A DNA stretch of 64,000 nucleotides from Hydrogenophaga sp. BPS33 (GTDB lineage: Bacteria > Pseudomonadota > Gammaproteobacteria > Burkholderiales > Burkholderiaceae_C), in contig NZ_CP044549.1 of assembly GCF_009859475.1 (NCBI RefSeq), positions 5,943,501-6,007,500 on the forward strand. Direction: 5' to 3'. Shown piece after piece: positions 1 through 8,107 of the stretch. The stretch's first letter is position 1; every line of letters starts with the position of its first letter. The translations under genes and the position numbers were made by a program. Below the pieces are notes generated by a model. The model ran no database searches, was not told where the DNA came from, and saw only the letters and a list, made by a program, of their open reading frames with translations.

Positions 1-2
1 GC

Positions 3-251
3 GGCGTCTTCCACATCCAACACGAGGGCCGGCAGGTCGGCGAGATGACCTACAGCCGAACCAACCCGTCGCTCGTCGTGGTCGACCACACCTATGTCGA
101 TCCAGGCCTGCGCGGCCATGGCCTTGCACAGCAGTTGCAGGACGCGATGGTGGCCTGGGCCCGCAAGACGAACACGAAGGTGGTGCCTGTCTGTTCCTAC
201 GTGAAGCTCCAGTTCGAACGCAATGCGGCCATCCGCGACGTGCTGGCGTGA
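3..251 (+). CDS. GNAT-family N-acetyltransferase, 5'-truncated by window edge
   Basis: The reading frame is open from the window edge, so the true start lies upstream; 82 residues are visible. They match the small single-domain GNAT proteins of the COG2388/YjdJ group. These are acetyl-CoA-binding proteins of about 95 residues whose substrates are mostly unknown. The acetyl-CoA loop reads RGHGLAQQL, followed by the helix DAMVAWARK and a C-terminal SYVKLQFERN stretch. The next gene is a paralogue, about 60% identical over the last 68 residues (41 identities by eye), 34 bp downstream on the same strand. The substrate cannot be told from the sequence. Confidence 0.75.
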   Translation, partial: GVFHIQHEGRQVGEMTYSRTNPSLVVVDHTYVDPGLRGHGLAQQLQDAMVAWARKTNTKVVPVCSYVKLQFERNAAIRDVLA

Positions 252-285
252 GAGGCTGACCTATATTCATCAACGTCCATCGACC

Positions 286-576
286 ATGACGACACACACC
301 ATCGAACACGAAGAGGCCGGCTCCAAAGGCGCTTTCTACACCCGCCAGGGCAGCGAACGCCTGGCCGAAATGACTTACAGCCGCACCAACGACACGCTGA
401 TCGTGATCGACCACACCGAGGTCGACGATCGCCTGAAGGGCCAGGGCGTTGGGCGCCAGCTGCTCGACGCGCTCGTGGCCTGGGCGCGCAAGACGCAGAC
501 CAAGGTGATCGCGCTGTGCCCCTATGCCAAGGCCCAATTCGACAAGGATCCCTCGATCCGCGACGTGTTGCGGTAA
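286..576 (+). CDS. Small GNAT-family N-acetyltransferase (COG2388-like)
   Basis: A 96-residue single-domain GNAT protein. The ATG at 286 is preferred over an upstream in-frame start because it gives the usual family length and aligns with the paralogue upstream. The acetyl-CoA pyrophosphate loop is LKGQGVGRQL, then DALVAWARK and CPYAKAQFDKD, which is the full COG2388 pattern. It appears to be a tandem duplicate of the preceding gene and probably shares its transcript. Members of this group have been proposed to acetylate small molecules or proteins, but no substrate can be assigned. Confidence 0.85.
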   Translation: MTTHTIEHEEAGSKGAFYTRQGSERLAEMTYSRTNDTLIVIDHTEVDDRLKGQGVGRQLLDALVAWARKTQTKVIALCPYAKAQFDKDPSIRDVLR

Positions 577-592
577 GTGGCGCAACGCCCCT

Positions 593-1282
593 TCAGACGG
601 GCGCGACCGGCCAGACGCTGCGCAACAACTCGCTCACACCGTCCCACACGATCTGCACCCCCAGGCACAGCAGGATGAAAGCCGAGAGGCGCAGGAAGAT
701 GATGGTGCCGGCCTCGCCCAGGGGCCGCAGCAGGCGCTGCGCATAACGGAACGCCAGATACAGCAGGATGCCGATGGCGAACAGGGCCACGATGCCACCG
801 CCCACATGGGCCAGCTGAATGCCGATGCGCGGACTGTGCAGCGACACCCCCACGGTGATCGCCGCGGCGATGGAGCCCGGCCCGCAACTGATCGGAAACG
901 TGAGCGGGTAGAACGCCTGGCGGCGCGCACGTTCGGGCGTGAAGGCTTCGGCCAGGGACACGCGGCTGTCTTCGGAGAGGTGGTCCGTGGTGAGCAGCTT
1001 CCACGCGGACGAGGCCACGATGAGCCCCCCGCCCACGCGCACGATCGCCAGCGAGATGCCGAAGAAATCGAGCACATACGAACCCACCAGCATCGAGCCC
1101 ACCATGAGCGCGAACATGTTGCGCGCAATGCGCCGCGCCAGCGTGGTGCGGATCGAGGGCGACGCGCCTTCGGTCAGGCTCAGGAAGATCGGCGCGGTGG
1201 CGGCCGGGTTCAGAATGGGGAGAAGGGCCGCGAAGGCAAACAGGAAACTTTTGCCGAAGGCCAGGGCCAGTTCAGTGGTCAT
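593..1282 (-). CDS. MarC family integral membrane protein
   Basis: A 229-residue hydrophobic protein with about six membrane segments, the usual size for the MarC/UPF0056 family. The N-terminus carries the family's FAALLPILNPAATAPIFLSL stretch, and the pattern RIARNMFALMVGSMLVGSYV followed by RVGGGLIVASSAW is typical. The family was once linked to multiple antibiotic resistance, but that link was later withdrawn and the function is unknown. The gene lies 18 bp downstream of the BCCT transporter on the same strand, so the two are probably co-transcribed. It converges on the GNAT genes with a 16-bp gap. Confidence 0.88.
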   Translation of the reverse strand: MTTELALAFGKSFLFAFAALLPILNPAATAPIFLSLTEGASPSIRTTLARRIARNMFALMVGSMLVGSYVLDFFGISLAIVRVGGGLIVASSAWKLLTTDHLSEDSRVSLAEAFTPERARRQAFYPLTFPISCGPGSIAAAITVGVSLHSPRIGIQLAHVGGGIVALFAIGILLYLAFRYAQRLLRPLGEAGTIIFLRLSAFILLCLGVQIVWDGVSELLRSVWPVAPV

Positions 1283-1300
1283 GGACGCGCAAGCCTAACC

Positions 1301-2815
1301 TCATTTCAAGACTTCCCGCATGCGCCGGCGCAATGCCCGATCGCGCCGCTGCTCTTCGTCATGGTCGTCGCGCACGCCCCGCCACAGCGCAATGCCCATG
1401 AGCACGATCACCAGCGAGAACGGCAAGGCGAACACGATGGTCGCCGTCTGCACCGCTTGCAATCCGCCGGCCAGCAACAGGCTGATGGCAATACCCGAGA
1501 TCAGCAGGCCCCAGACAATTTTCACCCGCGCGCTGGGGTCGCCTTCGCCCCCGGTACTCATCATGCCGAGCACCAGCGTGGCCGAGTCGCCCGAGGTGAC
1601 GAAGAAGAGCAGCACGACCACCGTCGCCACGCCCGACATCAAGGTGCTCAGCGGCAAGGCCTGGAACAACGCGAACAGCGCGGTGGACACGTCTGCACGC
1701 ACCGCTTCGGCCACGGGAACACCTTGCACGATTTCCAGATGCAGTGCGGTGCCACCAAACACCGAGAACCAGACGAAGGCAGCCAGGCTGGGCGCGAGCA
1801 TGGTGCCGAGGATGAATTCGCGGATGGTTCGGCCACGCGACACGCGCGCAATGAACAGACCCACGAAAGGCGACCAGCTCACCCACCAGGCCCAATAAAA
1901 GATGGTCCAGCCGCCGACCCAGGTGCTGTCGCGGAAGGGGGTCATGCGCAAGCTCATGCGCACGAATTCGCTCACGTAGCTACCCAGTGTGGACGTGAAG
2001 GCGTCGATGATGACCACCGTCGGCCCGACCACGAACACCACCAGCGCCAGCAGGCTGGCCAAGACCAGATTGATGCTGGAGAGCCACTTGATGCCTCTGC
2101 CGACACCGCTCACGGCCGAGGTCAGAAATGCCAACGTGGTCACCACGATGATGCCGATCTGCGAGAGCTCGCTCACTGGCAGGCCCAGCAGCGCATGCAG
2201 GCCGCTATTGATCTGCAGCGCCCCCATGCCCAGCGAGGCCGCCACGCCGAAGGCGGTGGCGATCACCGCCAGCACGTTCACCAGAGGACCGAGCCGGCGC
2301 ATCGGTGCCCAGGGCAGGGCCTCCACCGCCGTGCTCACCAACGCCGAACCGTTTCGGCGGAACTGGAAGAAGGCGATCGCCAGCGCCACCACGCTGTAGA
2401 CCGCCCAGGGATGCAGGCCCCAGTGGAAAAAGCTGTAGCGCATGGCCGCGTTGGCTGCCTCGGGGGTGTTCGCCGCGATGCCGGGCGGTGGCGCGCCGTA
2501 GTGCGAGATCGGCTCGGCCACGCCCCAGAACACCAGGCCGATGCCCATGCCGGCCGCGAACAGCATGGAGAACCAGCTGCCCATGGAGAACTCGGGCTCA
2601 TCGTCTTCGCCGCCGAGCTTGAGGTCGCCATAGCGGCTGAACGCCAGTACCAGCGCGAACACCACCAGCCCCAGCACCACCCAGAGATAGAGCCAGCCGA
2701 AGTCGCGCGTGATCACGGCCAGCACGGTATCGAACACCGCGTCCAGCGAGGCCGGGGCGATCACGCCCCACAGGACCACCAGCACGATGAGGCCGGCCGA
2801 GAAGATGAGCTGCAT
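1301..2815 (-). CDS. BCCT family transporter (betaine/choline/carnitine type)
   Basis: A 504-residue inner-membrane protein with about 12 membrane segments. It has the BCCT substrate-site motif GMGIGLVFWGVAEPISHY in the third/fourth membrane region and the tryptophan-rich signature FYWAWWVSWSPFVGLF, with the aromatic cage residues expected for quaternary ammonium compounds. The family imports betaine, choline, carnitine or ectoine with Na+ or H+ as osmoprotectants or carbon and nitrogen sources; the exact substrate is not evident. The start has a strong AGGAGG ribosome-binding site (complement of 2823-2828) 7 bp before the ATG. The C-terminal tail ends in a charged, arginine-rich stretch that could be an osmosensory extension. 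Transcription diverges from the SulP gene. Confidence 0.92.
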   Translation of the reverse strand: MQLIFSAGLIVLVVLWGVIAPASLDAVFDTVLAVITRDFGWLYLWVVLGLVVFALVLAFSRYGDLKLGGEDDEPEFSMGSWFSMLFAAGMGIGLVFWGVAEPISHYGAPPPGIAANTPEAANAAMRYSFFHWGLHPWAVYSVVALAIAFFQFRRNGSALVSTAVEALPWAPMRRLGPLVNVLAVIATAFGVAASLGMGALQINSGLHALLGLPVSELSQIGIIVVTTLAFLTSAVSGVGRGIKWLSSINLVLASLLALVVFVVGPTVVIIDAFTSTLGSYVSEFVRMSLRMTPFRDSTWVGGWTIFYWAWWVSWSPFVGLFIARVSRGRTIREFILGTMLAPSLAAFVWFSVFGGTALHLEIVQGVPVAEAVRADVSTALFALFQALPLSTLMSGVATVVVLLFFVTSGDSATLVLGMMSTGGEGDPSARVKIVWGLLISGIAISLLLAGGLQAVQTATIVFALPFSLVIVLMGIALWRGVRDDHDEEQRRDRALRRRMREVLK

Positions 2816-2957
2816 GGAAAGTCCTCCTGAGGAATCGAAAGGCGCGGCAGCGAGGAGTTGGCCGCGTGGCTCGGTGCTCAGGTTACCCCGGTCTGAGCGA
2901 GCGTTGCAAGTTCGCTGTGGCGCGAGGGCTTCCTCCCGAAACCCTTACGATCGGCCC

Positions 2958-4625
2958 ATGTCCCGCCTGCACCGTGTATTTCCGTTTCTCCGTTGGCCCC
3001 GCCCCGATGCCGGTCTGCTCCGGGGTGAAGCCCTGGCCGGACTCACGGTCGGCCTGATGGTCATTCCTCAAGGCGTGGCCTACGCCGCGCTGGCGGGCAT
3101 GCCCCTGGTCACCGGCATCTACGCCACGCTGCTGCCGGCACTGATCGCGGTGCTGTTCAGCGCTTCGCCGCGCTTGTCCGTCGGCCCCACGGCGCTGACG
3201 TGCCTGCTCGTGGGCGCCTCGCTCAGCGGTCTGGCCGAACCCGGCAGCCCGCAATGGATCGCCCTGGCCGTGTGGCTGTGCCTGCTCACCGGCCTGCTGC
3301 AGATCGCGCTGGGCTTCGCGCGCTTCGGTTGGCTGCTCAATCTGGTCAATTCGCCGGTGCTGATGGCGTTCACGCAGGCGGCCGCGGTGCTCATCATCGC
3401 GTCGCAGCTGCCGGCCTTGCTGGGGTTCGGCGCCTGGGACGCGCTGCTCGCGCAGCCCTCGCTGCACCTGCCCTCGCTCGCGTTCGGGGTGCTCAGCCTG
3501 GCGCTGCTGGTGCTGGCGCGCCGCTGGCGGCCCGGCTTTCCCACGGTGTTGCTGGTGATGGCGGTCAGCGGCGGCATCAGCTACGCCGTGGGTTTCGAAG
3601 CCCACGGTGGCGCGGTCGTCGGCACGCTGCCCCAAGGTCTGCCTGCCTTGTACTGGCCCGACTGGCCGGGTTGGTCCACGCTGGGCCAGTTGGTGGTTCC
3701 AACCCTGGTGATCACGTTGGTCAGTTTCCTGGAGACGGCCTCCAGCGCGAAGGTGGACAACGGTCAGCGCGGCCAGCGCTGGGACCAGGACCAGGACCTG
3801 ATCGGCCAGGGTCTGGCCAAACTGGCCGCCGGTTTCAGCGGCGCCTTCCCCACCAGCTCGTCGTTCTCACGCTCCGCGCTCAACCTCTACGCCGGTGCGA
3901 AGTCGGGCTGGGCCACGCTCTTCATGGTGGCGGTGGTGCTCATCTCGCTGCTGCTGTTCATGCCCTTGCTGCACCATGTGCCCATGGCGGTGCTGGCCGC
4001 CATCGTGCTGGTGGCGGTGATCGGCTTGATCAAGCCCCGCGCCTTCACCTATCTCTGGAAGGTCTCTCGCGTGGAGGCGGTGATCGCGGGAATCACCTTC
4101 GCCGTCACCGTGCTGGCCGCGCCGCGCCTGTACTGGGGCGTGCTGGCCGGCGTGCTCATGGCCTTGTCGCACTTCCTCTACCTGCGGCTGCACCCGCGCA
4201 TCATCGAAATCGGCTTGCACCCCGACGGCAGCCTGCGCGACCGCCACCTCTGGCAACTGCCGCCTCTGGCACCGGGCATGTTCGCCTTGCGCATGGACGC
4301 GGCGCTGGACTTCGCGACCGCCAACGCCTTCGAGCGCGCCATCGCGGAACATCTCAGCACCCACCCCGATACGCAACACGTGATGTGGGTCGCCCACCCG
4401 ATCAACCGGATCGATGCCACCGGTGCCGAGGCCTTCGGCCGTTTGCGCGAACAGCTCGACGACCAGCGCATCACGCTGCACCTGGTGGGCATCAAGCTGC
4501 CGGTGGAAAATGTGTTGCGCCGCGCGGGCCATTTGAACGAAAGCCCTCGGCTGCAGCTCTACCGCACCGAAGCCGAAGGCCTGCGCGCCGCGTCGGACCT
4601 CATTCCCGAAGACCCCTCGATCTGA
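2958..4625 (+). CDS. SulP family inorganic anion transporter with STAS domain
   Basis: A 555-residue protein. An N-terminal membrane region of about 430 residues opens with LRGEALAGLTVGLMVIPQGV, the SulP signature that includes the Q-G-V/A-Y-A segment. A cytoplasmic STAS domain covers roughly residues 440-550. The family carries sulfate, bicarbonate, dicarboxylates or related anions across the inner membrane. The ATG at 2958 is chosen because upstream in-frame codons run into the divergent promoter region and show no signal. The thioesterase gene follows after 7 bp, suggesting one transcript. The anion is not predictable from sequence. Confidence 0.92.
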   Translation: MSRLHRVFPFLRWPRPDAGLLRGEALAGLTVGLMVIPQGVAYAALAGMPLVTGIYATLLPALIAVLFSASPRLSVGPTALTCLLVGASLSGLAEPGSPQWIALAVWLCLLTGLLQIALGFARFGWLLNLVNSPVLMAFTQAAAVLIIASQLPALLGFGAWDALLAQPSLHLPSLAFGVLSLALLVLARRWRPGFPTVLLVMAVSGGISYAVGFEAHGGAVVGTLPQGLPALYWPDWPGWSTLGQLVVPTLVITLVSFLETASSAKVDNGQRGQRWDQDQDLIGQGLAKLAAGFSGAFPTSSSFSRSALNLYAGAKSGWATLFMVAVVLISLLLFMPLLHHVPMAVLAAIVLVAVIGLIKPRAFTYLWKVSRVEAVIAGITFAVTVLAAPRLYWGVLAGVLMALSHFLYLRLHPRIIEIGLHPDGSLRDRHLWQLPPLAPGMFALRMDAALDFATANAFERAIAEHLSTHPDTQHVMWVAHPINRIDATGAEAFGRLREQLDDQRITLHLVGIKLPVENVLRRAGHLNESPRLQLYRTEAEGLRAASDLIPEDPSI

Positions 4626-4632
4626 ACACACG

Positions 4633-5106
4633 ATGGAACTGCCCCGCCACCAACTCAGCATGACGGTGCTGATGACCCCCGACACCGCCAACTTCTCCGG
4701 CAAGGTGCATGGCGGCAACGTGTTGAAGCTGCTCGACCAGGTCGCCTTTGCCTGCGCCAGCCGCTATGCGTCGTCGTACGTGGTCACGCTCAGCGTGGAC
4801 CAGGTGATGTTCCGCCAACCCATCCACGTGGGCGAGCTGCTCACCTTTCTGGCGGCGGTCAACCACACCGGCACCTCGTCGATGGAGATCGGCATCAAGG
4901 TGATCGCCGAGAACATCCGCACGCAGGAAGAGCGCCACGTGAACAGCTGCTTCTTCACGATGGTGGCGGTGGACGACAGCGGCAAGCCCAAGGCCGTGCC
5001 GCCGCTGGAGCCCGGCACGCCCGACGAGAGGCGCCGCCACGCCGCCGCCAGCCTGCGCAAGACCATGCGCCAGGAAATGGAACAGCGCTACGCCGCCATC
5101 CGCTGA
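4633..5106 (+). CDS. Acyl-CoA thioesterase (hotdog fold, YciA/BACH type)
   Basis: A 157-residue single hotdog domain. The N-terminal half holds the diagnostic pattern MTPDTANFSGKVHGGNVLKL followed by LDQVAFACASRY, in which the Asp and the HGG turn form the active site and CoA site. The later VDQVMFRQPIHVGELL strand is also typical. The enzyme hydrolyses acyl-CoA thioesters in the cytoplasm; chain-length preference is unknown. The C-terminus (EPGTPDERRRHAAA) is the short helical tail seen in this group. It sits 7 bp after the SulP gene, which has no obvious functional link. A 182-bp regulatory gap follows. Confidence 0.9.
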   Translation: MELPRHQLSMTVLMTPDTANFSGKVHGGNVLKLLDQVAFACASRYASSYVVTLSVDQVMFRQPIHVGELLTFLAAVNHTGTSSMEIGIKVIAENIRTQEERHVNSCFFTMVAVDDSGKPKAVPPLEPGTPDERRRHAAASLRKTMRQEMEQRYAAIR

Positions 5107-5187
5107 GGCCGCGCCCAGCTTTCCGCTCTCCGACGCGTATCCCGGAACGCCGTTCGATTCGAACCGGCGCGTGATAGGTTCGCGCGC

Positions 5188-5216
5188 TTGCCATGCCCGC
5201 GGCAGCACCATATACT
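5188..5216 (+). promoter_or_regulatory. Predicted sigma70 promoter of the phthalate oxygenase gene
   Basis: TTGCCA at 5188-5193 and TATACT at 5211-5216 are separated by exactly 17 bp, a near-consensus promoter reading towards the oxygenase gene. The -10 element runs into the palindrome at 5215-5228. The untranslated leader would be about 65 nt. Confidence 0.6.
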
Positions 5217-5228
5217 TAGATCACTAAG
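5215..5228. promoter_or_regulatory. Putative MarR operator, site 1 (CTTAG-N4-CTAAG)
   Basis: The inverted repeat CTTAG ATCA CTAAG overlaps the -10 hexamer and the likely transcription start of the oxygenase gene. The same arms and spacer length recur at 10353-10366 in the other promoter region of this cluster. MarR dimers bind short palindromes of this kind and repress by covering the promoter. The local MarR protein (7598-8107) is the natural candidate; the link is inferred. Confidence 0.6.
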
Positions 5229-5288
5229 AATATTCCAGATTGCCCGCGAAACGCCGGTGCTTCAGCCCCGCTGATTGGAGACGCTCTC

Positions 5289-6608
5289 ATGATCTCGCCA
5301 GAAGAAAACGAATTGCTCTGCCGCGTCGTTGGCACAGCGCCCATGGGCCAGCTCATGCGGCGGCACTGGCTGCCGGTCTGCCTGACCGAAGAAGTGGCGG
5401 ACGCCGATGGCGCCCCCGTCAAGGCCCGTGTCCTGGGCGAGGACCTGGTGGTGTTCCGCGACTCGGACGGCCGCGTGGGCGTGCTCGACGAGCGATGTCC
5501 GCACCGGCGCGTGTCGCTGGTCTACGGACGCAATGAGGAAGGCGGCCTGCGTTGCCTGTACCACGGCTGGAAGATGGATGTGGCAGGCACCGTTCTGGAA
5601 ATGGTGTCCGAGCCGGCCGCCAGCGGACTGGCTGAAAAGGTCAAGCACAAAGCGTATCGGGTGCAGGAATGGGGAGGCATGGTGTGGGCTTGGTTCGGCC
5701 CGCCGGACGAAGCGCCGGACTTCGTGCCCCCGCCCTGGGCACCCACCGCGGACACTCGCGTGTCCATCGCCAAGGTGGTCCTGCCGTGCAATTGGGCGCA
5801 GGTCCTGGAGGGTGCGATCGACTCCGCGCACAGCTCCAGTCTGCATTCGTCCGACATGATGCCGGCACGCGTGGGTGGCGCCGAAGCCACCGACAAGAGC
5901 TGGCTTCGCCCCTCCACGGACAAGGCCCCGCGCATGCAGGTCCAGCGGGGCGGTTACGGCTTTCGGTACGCGGCCATCCGCCGCCCCATCCAGAATGCCG
6001 CGACGCACGACTACGTGCGCTGCACGGTGTTCTGCGCACCCATCACGGTGCTTGTTCCGCCCAACAATCTGTACAACGTGGCCAACGTGAATGTGCCGAT
6101 GGACGACACCACGACGGCGTTCTACTTTCTCGCCTGGGGCCACCCGGCCAGCACGCCCGAAACCGAGACCTGGCGCAAGTTCCTGCGCCAGACCGTCGGG
6201 GTGGACCTCGACCGCCACTACCGACCTTTGCGCAACGAAGACAACCGCTTCTGGCAGGACCGCGAGGCCATGAAGGCGGGCAACTTCACGGGCATCACAG
6301 GCTTTCCCAATCAGGATGTGGCGATGTGGATCACCATGGGGCCGATTGCCGACCGCACACAGGATCGCCTGGGCGCCAGCGACATGGCCGTGGTGGAGTT
6401 TCGCAAGCAGATGCTGGAAGCGGTGCGCGAATTCCAGAGCGGCACCCCGGCCATCGGCACGGGCGACAAGGCTATTCCGTCATCGGTCTGCTCGTTCCAG
6501 GCGGTGGTGCCCAAGACCACCGATTGGCGCGACCACGATACCTCCTATGTATGGGGCCGCGACGAAAAGCGCCCCGAACTGGAACCGTCCTACTCCGTGC
6601 AAACCTGA
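5289..6608 (+). CDS. pht3: Rieske non-heme iron oxygenase, phthalate 4,5-dioxygenase oxygenase type
   Basis: A 439-residue ring-hydroxylating oxygenase alpha subunit. The Rieske 2Fe-2S ligands are C70, H72, C89 and H92 (ERCPHRR and CLYHGW). The mononuclear iron site is D178, H181 and H186 in GAIDSAHSSSLHSSD. Length and layout match the phthalate dioxygenase/Pht3 group, which has no beta subunit and takes electrons from an FMN/2Fe-2S reductase. The predicted reaction converts phthalate, O2 and NADH to cis-4,5-dihydrodiol. The substrate is inferred mainly from the adjacent Pht5-like decarboxylase and the Pht4-like and Pht2-like genes 3-5 kb away. The decarboxylase follows after 7 bp. Confidence 0.85.
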   Translation: MISPEENELLCRVVGTAPMGQLMRRHWLPVCLTEEVADADGAPVKARVLGEDLVVFRDSDGRVGVLDERCPHRRVSLVYGRNEEGGLRCLYHGWKMDVAGTVLEMVSEPAASGLAEKVKHKAYRVQEWGGMVWAWFGPPDEAPDFVPPPWAPTADTRVSIAKVVLPCNWAQVLEGAIDSAHSSSLHSSDMMPARVGGAEATDKSWLRPSTDKAPRMQVQRGGYGFRYAAIRRPIQNAATHDYVRCTVFCAPITVLVPPNNLYNVANVNVPMDDTTTAFYFLAWGHPASTPETETWRKFLRQTVGVDLDRHYRPLRNEDNRFWQDREAMKAGNFTGITGFPNQDVAMWITMGPIADRTQDRLGASDMAVVEFRKQMLEAVREFQSGTPAIGTGDKAIPSSVCSFQAVVPKTTDWRDHDTSYVWGRDEKRPELEPSYSVQT

Positions 6609-6615
6609 GAGACCC

Positions 6616-7605
6616 ATGTCCCAACTCCAACTCTCCATCGCCATGGGCGACTACGACCGCACACGCGCCCTGTTGGACGGCCGTGTCCAGATCGATGGCG
6701 TCGACCCGGTCTACATGAACCTCTATCCGGAAGAGATGTTCTTTCGCGCCATGCGCAGCCAGGAGTTCGACATTTCCGAGCTCTCCTTCTCGAGCTATGC
6801 GGTGAAGACGGCCAAGGGCGACTGCCCCTACGTCGCGGTGCCGGTGTTCCTCTCACGCGCCTTTCGCCACACGTCCATCTATGTGCGCAAGGACCGCGTC
6901 CGGCGCCCTGAAGACCTGAAAGGCAAACGCATCGGCCTGCCGGAATACCAACTCAGCGCCAACGTGTGGGCACGCGCGCTGCTACAGGACGACTACGGGG
7001 TCGCGCCCGAAGACGTGACCTGGGTTCGCGGTGGCATCGAGACCGCAGGGCGCCCTGAGAAGATCGCCTTGAACTTGCCTGCAGGCGTGAAGCTGGAGAG
7101 CGCGCCCGAGGGCGTCACCATCTCCGAGATGCTCGACCGGGGCGACATCGATGGCTTCATGGCGCCGCGCCCGCCCAGCGCTCAGGCGCTGGCGAATCCG
7201 AATGTCGGCTGGCTGTTCGACGACCCCACGGCCGTGGCCAAGGACTACTTCCGCCGCACCGGCATCTTTCCGATCATGCACGTCGTGGGCGTTCGCCGGC
7301 GGCTGGCCGATCAGCACCCCTGGTTGCCGGGCGCCGTGTTCAAGGCGTTTTCTCAGGCCAAGGATGCCGCGTTGCTGGCCTTGTCGGACACCTCTGCCAC
7401 CAAGGTGACGCTGCCCTTCGTGGAAGAGCAGCTCAAGGCGGCGCGCGAGACCATGGGCGAGGACTACTGGTCTTACGGCGTGTCGCGCAACCGCGCCACC
7501 ATCGAGACCTTCCTGCGCCACCACCATGCGCAGGGTCTGTCCAGCCGTGCTTTGTCGATCGACGAGATATTCCACCCCGCCACCTACGAGAGCTACGCTA
7601 TTTGA
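6616..7605 (+). CDS. pht5: 4,5-dihydroxyphthalate decarboxylase
   Basis: A 329-residue protein with a periplasmic-binding-protein-like fold but no signal peptide, as expected for the Pht5 family. The N-terminus (LSIAMGDYDRTRALLDGRV followed by IDGVDP) and the DFMAP-like stretch GDIDGFMAPRPPSA are characteristic. It would decarboxylate 4,5-dihydroxyphthalate to protocatechuate in the cytoplasm. The ATG at 6616 is chosen because it follows the oxygenase stop by 7 bp and gives the family length (about 330); the frame is open further upstream only inside the oxygenase gene. The last 8 bp overlap the 3' end of the convergent marR-type gene. Generic annotation could mislabel it an ABC substrate-binding protein. 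Confidence 0.85.
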   Translation: MSQLQLSIAMGDYDRTRALLDGRVQIDGVDPVYMNLYPEEMFFRAMRSQEFDISELSFSSYAVKTAKGDCPYVAVPVFLSRAFRHTSIYVRKDRVRRPEDLKGKRIGLPEYQLSANVWARALLQDDYGVAPEDVTWVRGGIETAGRPEKIALNLPAGVKLESAPEGVTISEMLDRGDIDGFMAPRPPSAQALANPNVGWLFDDPTAVAKDYFRRTGIFPIMHVVGVRRRLADQHPWLPGAVFKAFSQAKDAALLALSDTSATKVTLPFVEEQLKAARETMGEDYWSYGVSRNRATIETFLRHHHAQGLSSRALSIDEIFHPATYESYAI

Positions 7606-8107
7606 GCGCTGCGCCGGGCTCGCTCTGGCTCGCCTCTTCGTCGGCCAGGTTTTCGATCATCTTCAGCAGGCTCTTGCGCACGATCGCCACCGAGCGTTCT
7701 GGTATGCCACGCACGCTGGCGCGGTTCACGTCCTCGGCCAGCGGCACCAGCAGCTTCTCCAGTGCACGCCCTTGCGGGGTGAGGAACACGTGCACGTTCT
7801 TGCGATTGCCTTCGAGCTGACGCCTCTCGATCAGACCCATGCCTTCCATCGCCCGCACGGCGCTGAAGGTGGTGGGCTCCATCACGCCGGCGAGGTCGCT
7901 GAGCTCGCGCTGCGTGAGCCCGTCCTGGATCCAGAGAATCCTCAGAAAAGTCCAATGGCCGAACGACACGCCATGGGCCGTCAGCCGAACTTGCAGCGCA
8001 CGCATCTGCGCGCGCGCCACATCGCGCACGAGATGCGCCAGGCGGTCTTGTGGAACGGCTTCGCGCCAATGGCGCAAGAGGTGTTGGGTCGCACGGGGAT
8101 CAGGCAT
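7598..8107 (-). CDS. MarR family transcriptional regulator of the phthalate cluster
   Basis: A 169-residue winged-helix protein. The recognition region runs from LTQRELSDLAGVMEPTTFSA (about residues 62-81) to the wing ERRQLEGNRKNVHVFLTPQG. The start at 8107 overlaps the dehydrogenase stop by 8 bp, implying translational coupling in a reductase-dehydrogenase-marR operon; an upstream in-frame start would add 50 residues lying inside the dehydrogenase gene. MarR proteins usually lose DNA binding when an aromatic ligand binds. Two matching CTTAG-N4-CTAAG palindromes sit on the cluster's promoters. The ligand is probably phthalate or a pathway intermediate (inference). Confidence 0.85.
   Translation of the reverse strand: MPDPRATQHLLRHWREAVPQDRLAHLVRDVARAQMRALQVRLTAHGVSFGHWTFLRILWIQDGLTQRELSDLAGVMEPTTFSAVRAMEGMGLIERRQLEGNRKNVHVFLTPQGRALEKLLVPLAEDVNRASVRGIPERSVAIVRKSLLKMIENLADEEASQSEPGAALK

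Noticed and set aside
524-2830. Long plus-strand open frame (768 codons) opposite MarC and BCCT
   Set aside because: It is antisense to two well-recognised membrane protein genes. Its product is Arg/His/Gln-rich low-complexity sequence with no domain, as expected for a shadow frame in GC-rich DNA.
6616-7605. ABC transporter substrate-binding protein
   Set aside because: The fold is similar but there is no signal peptide. The N-terminus and context fit 4,5-dihydroxyphthalate decarboxylase.
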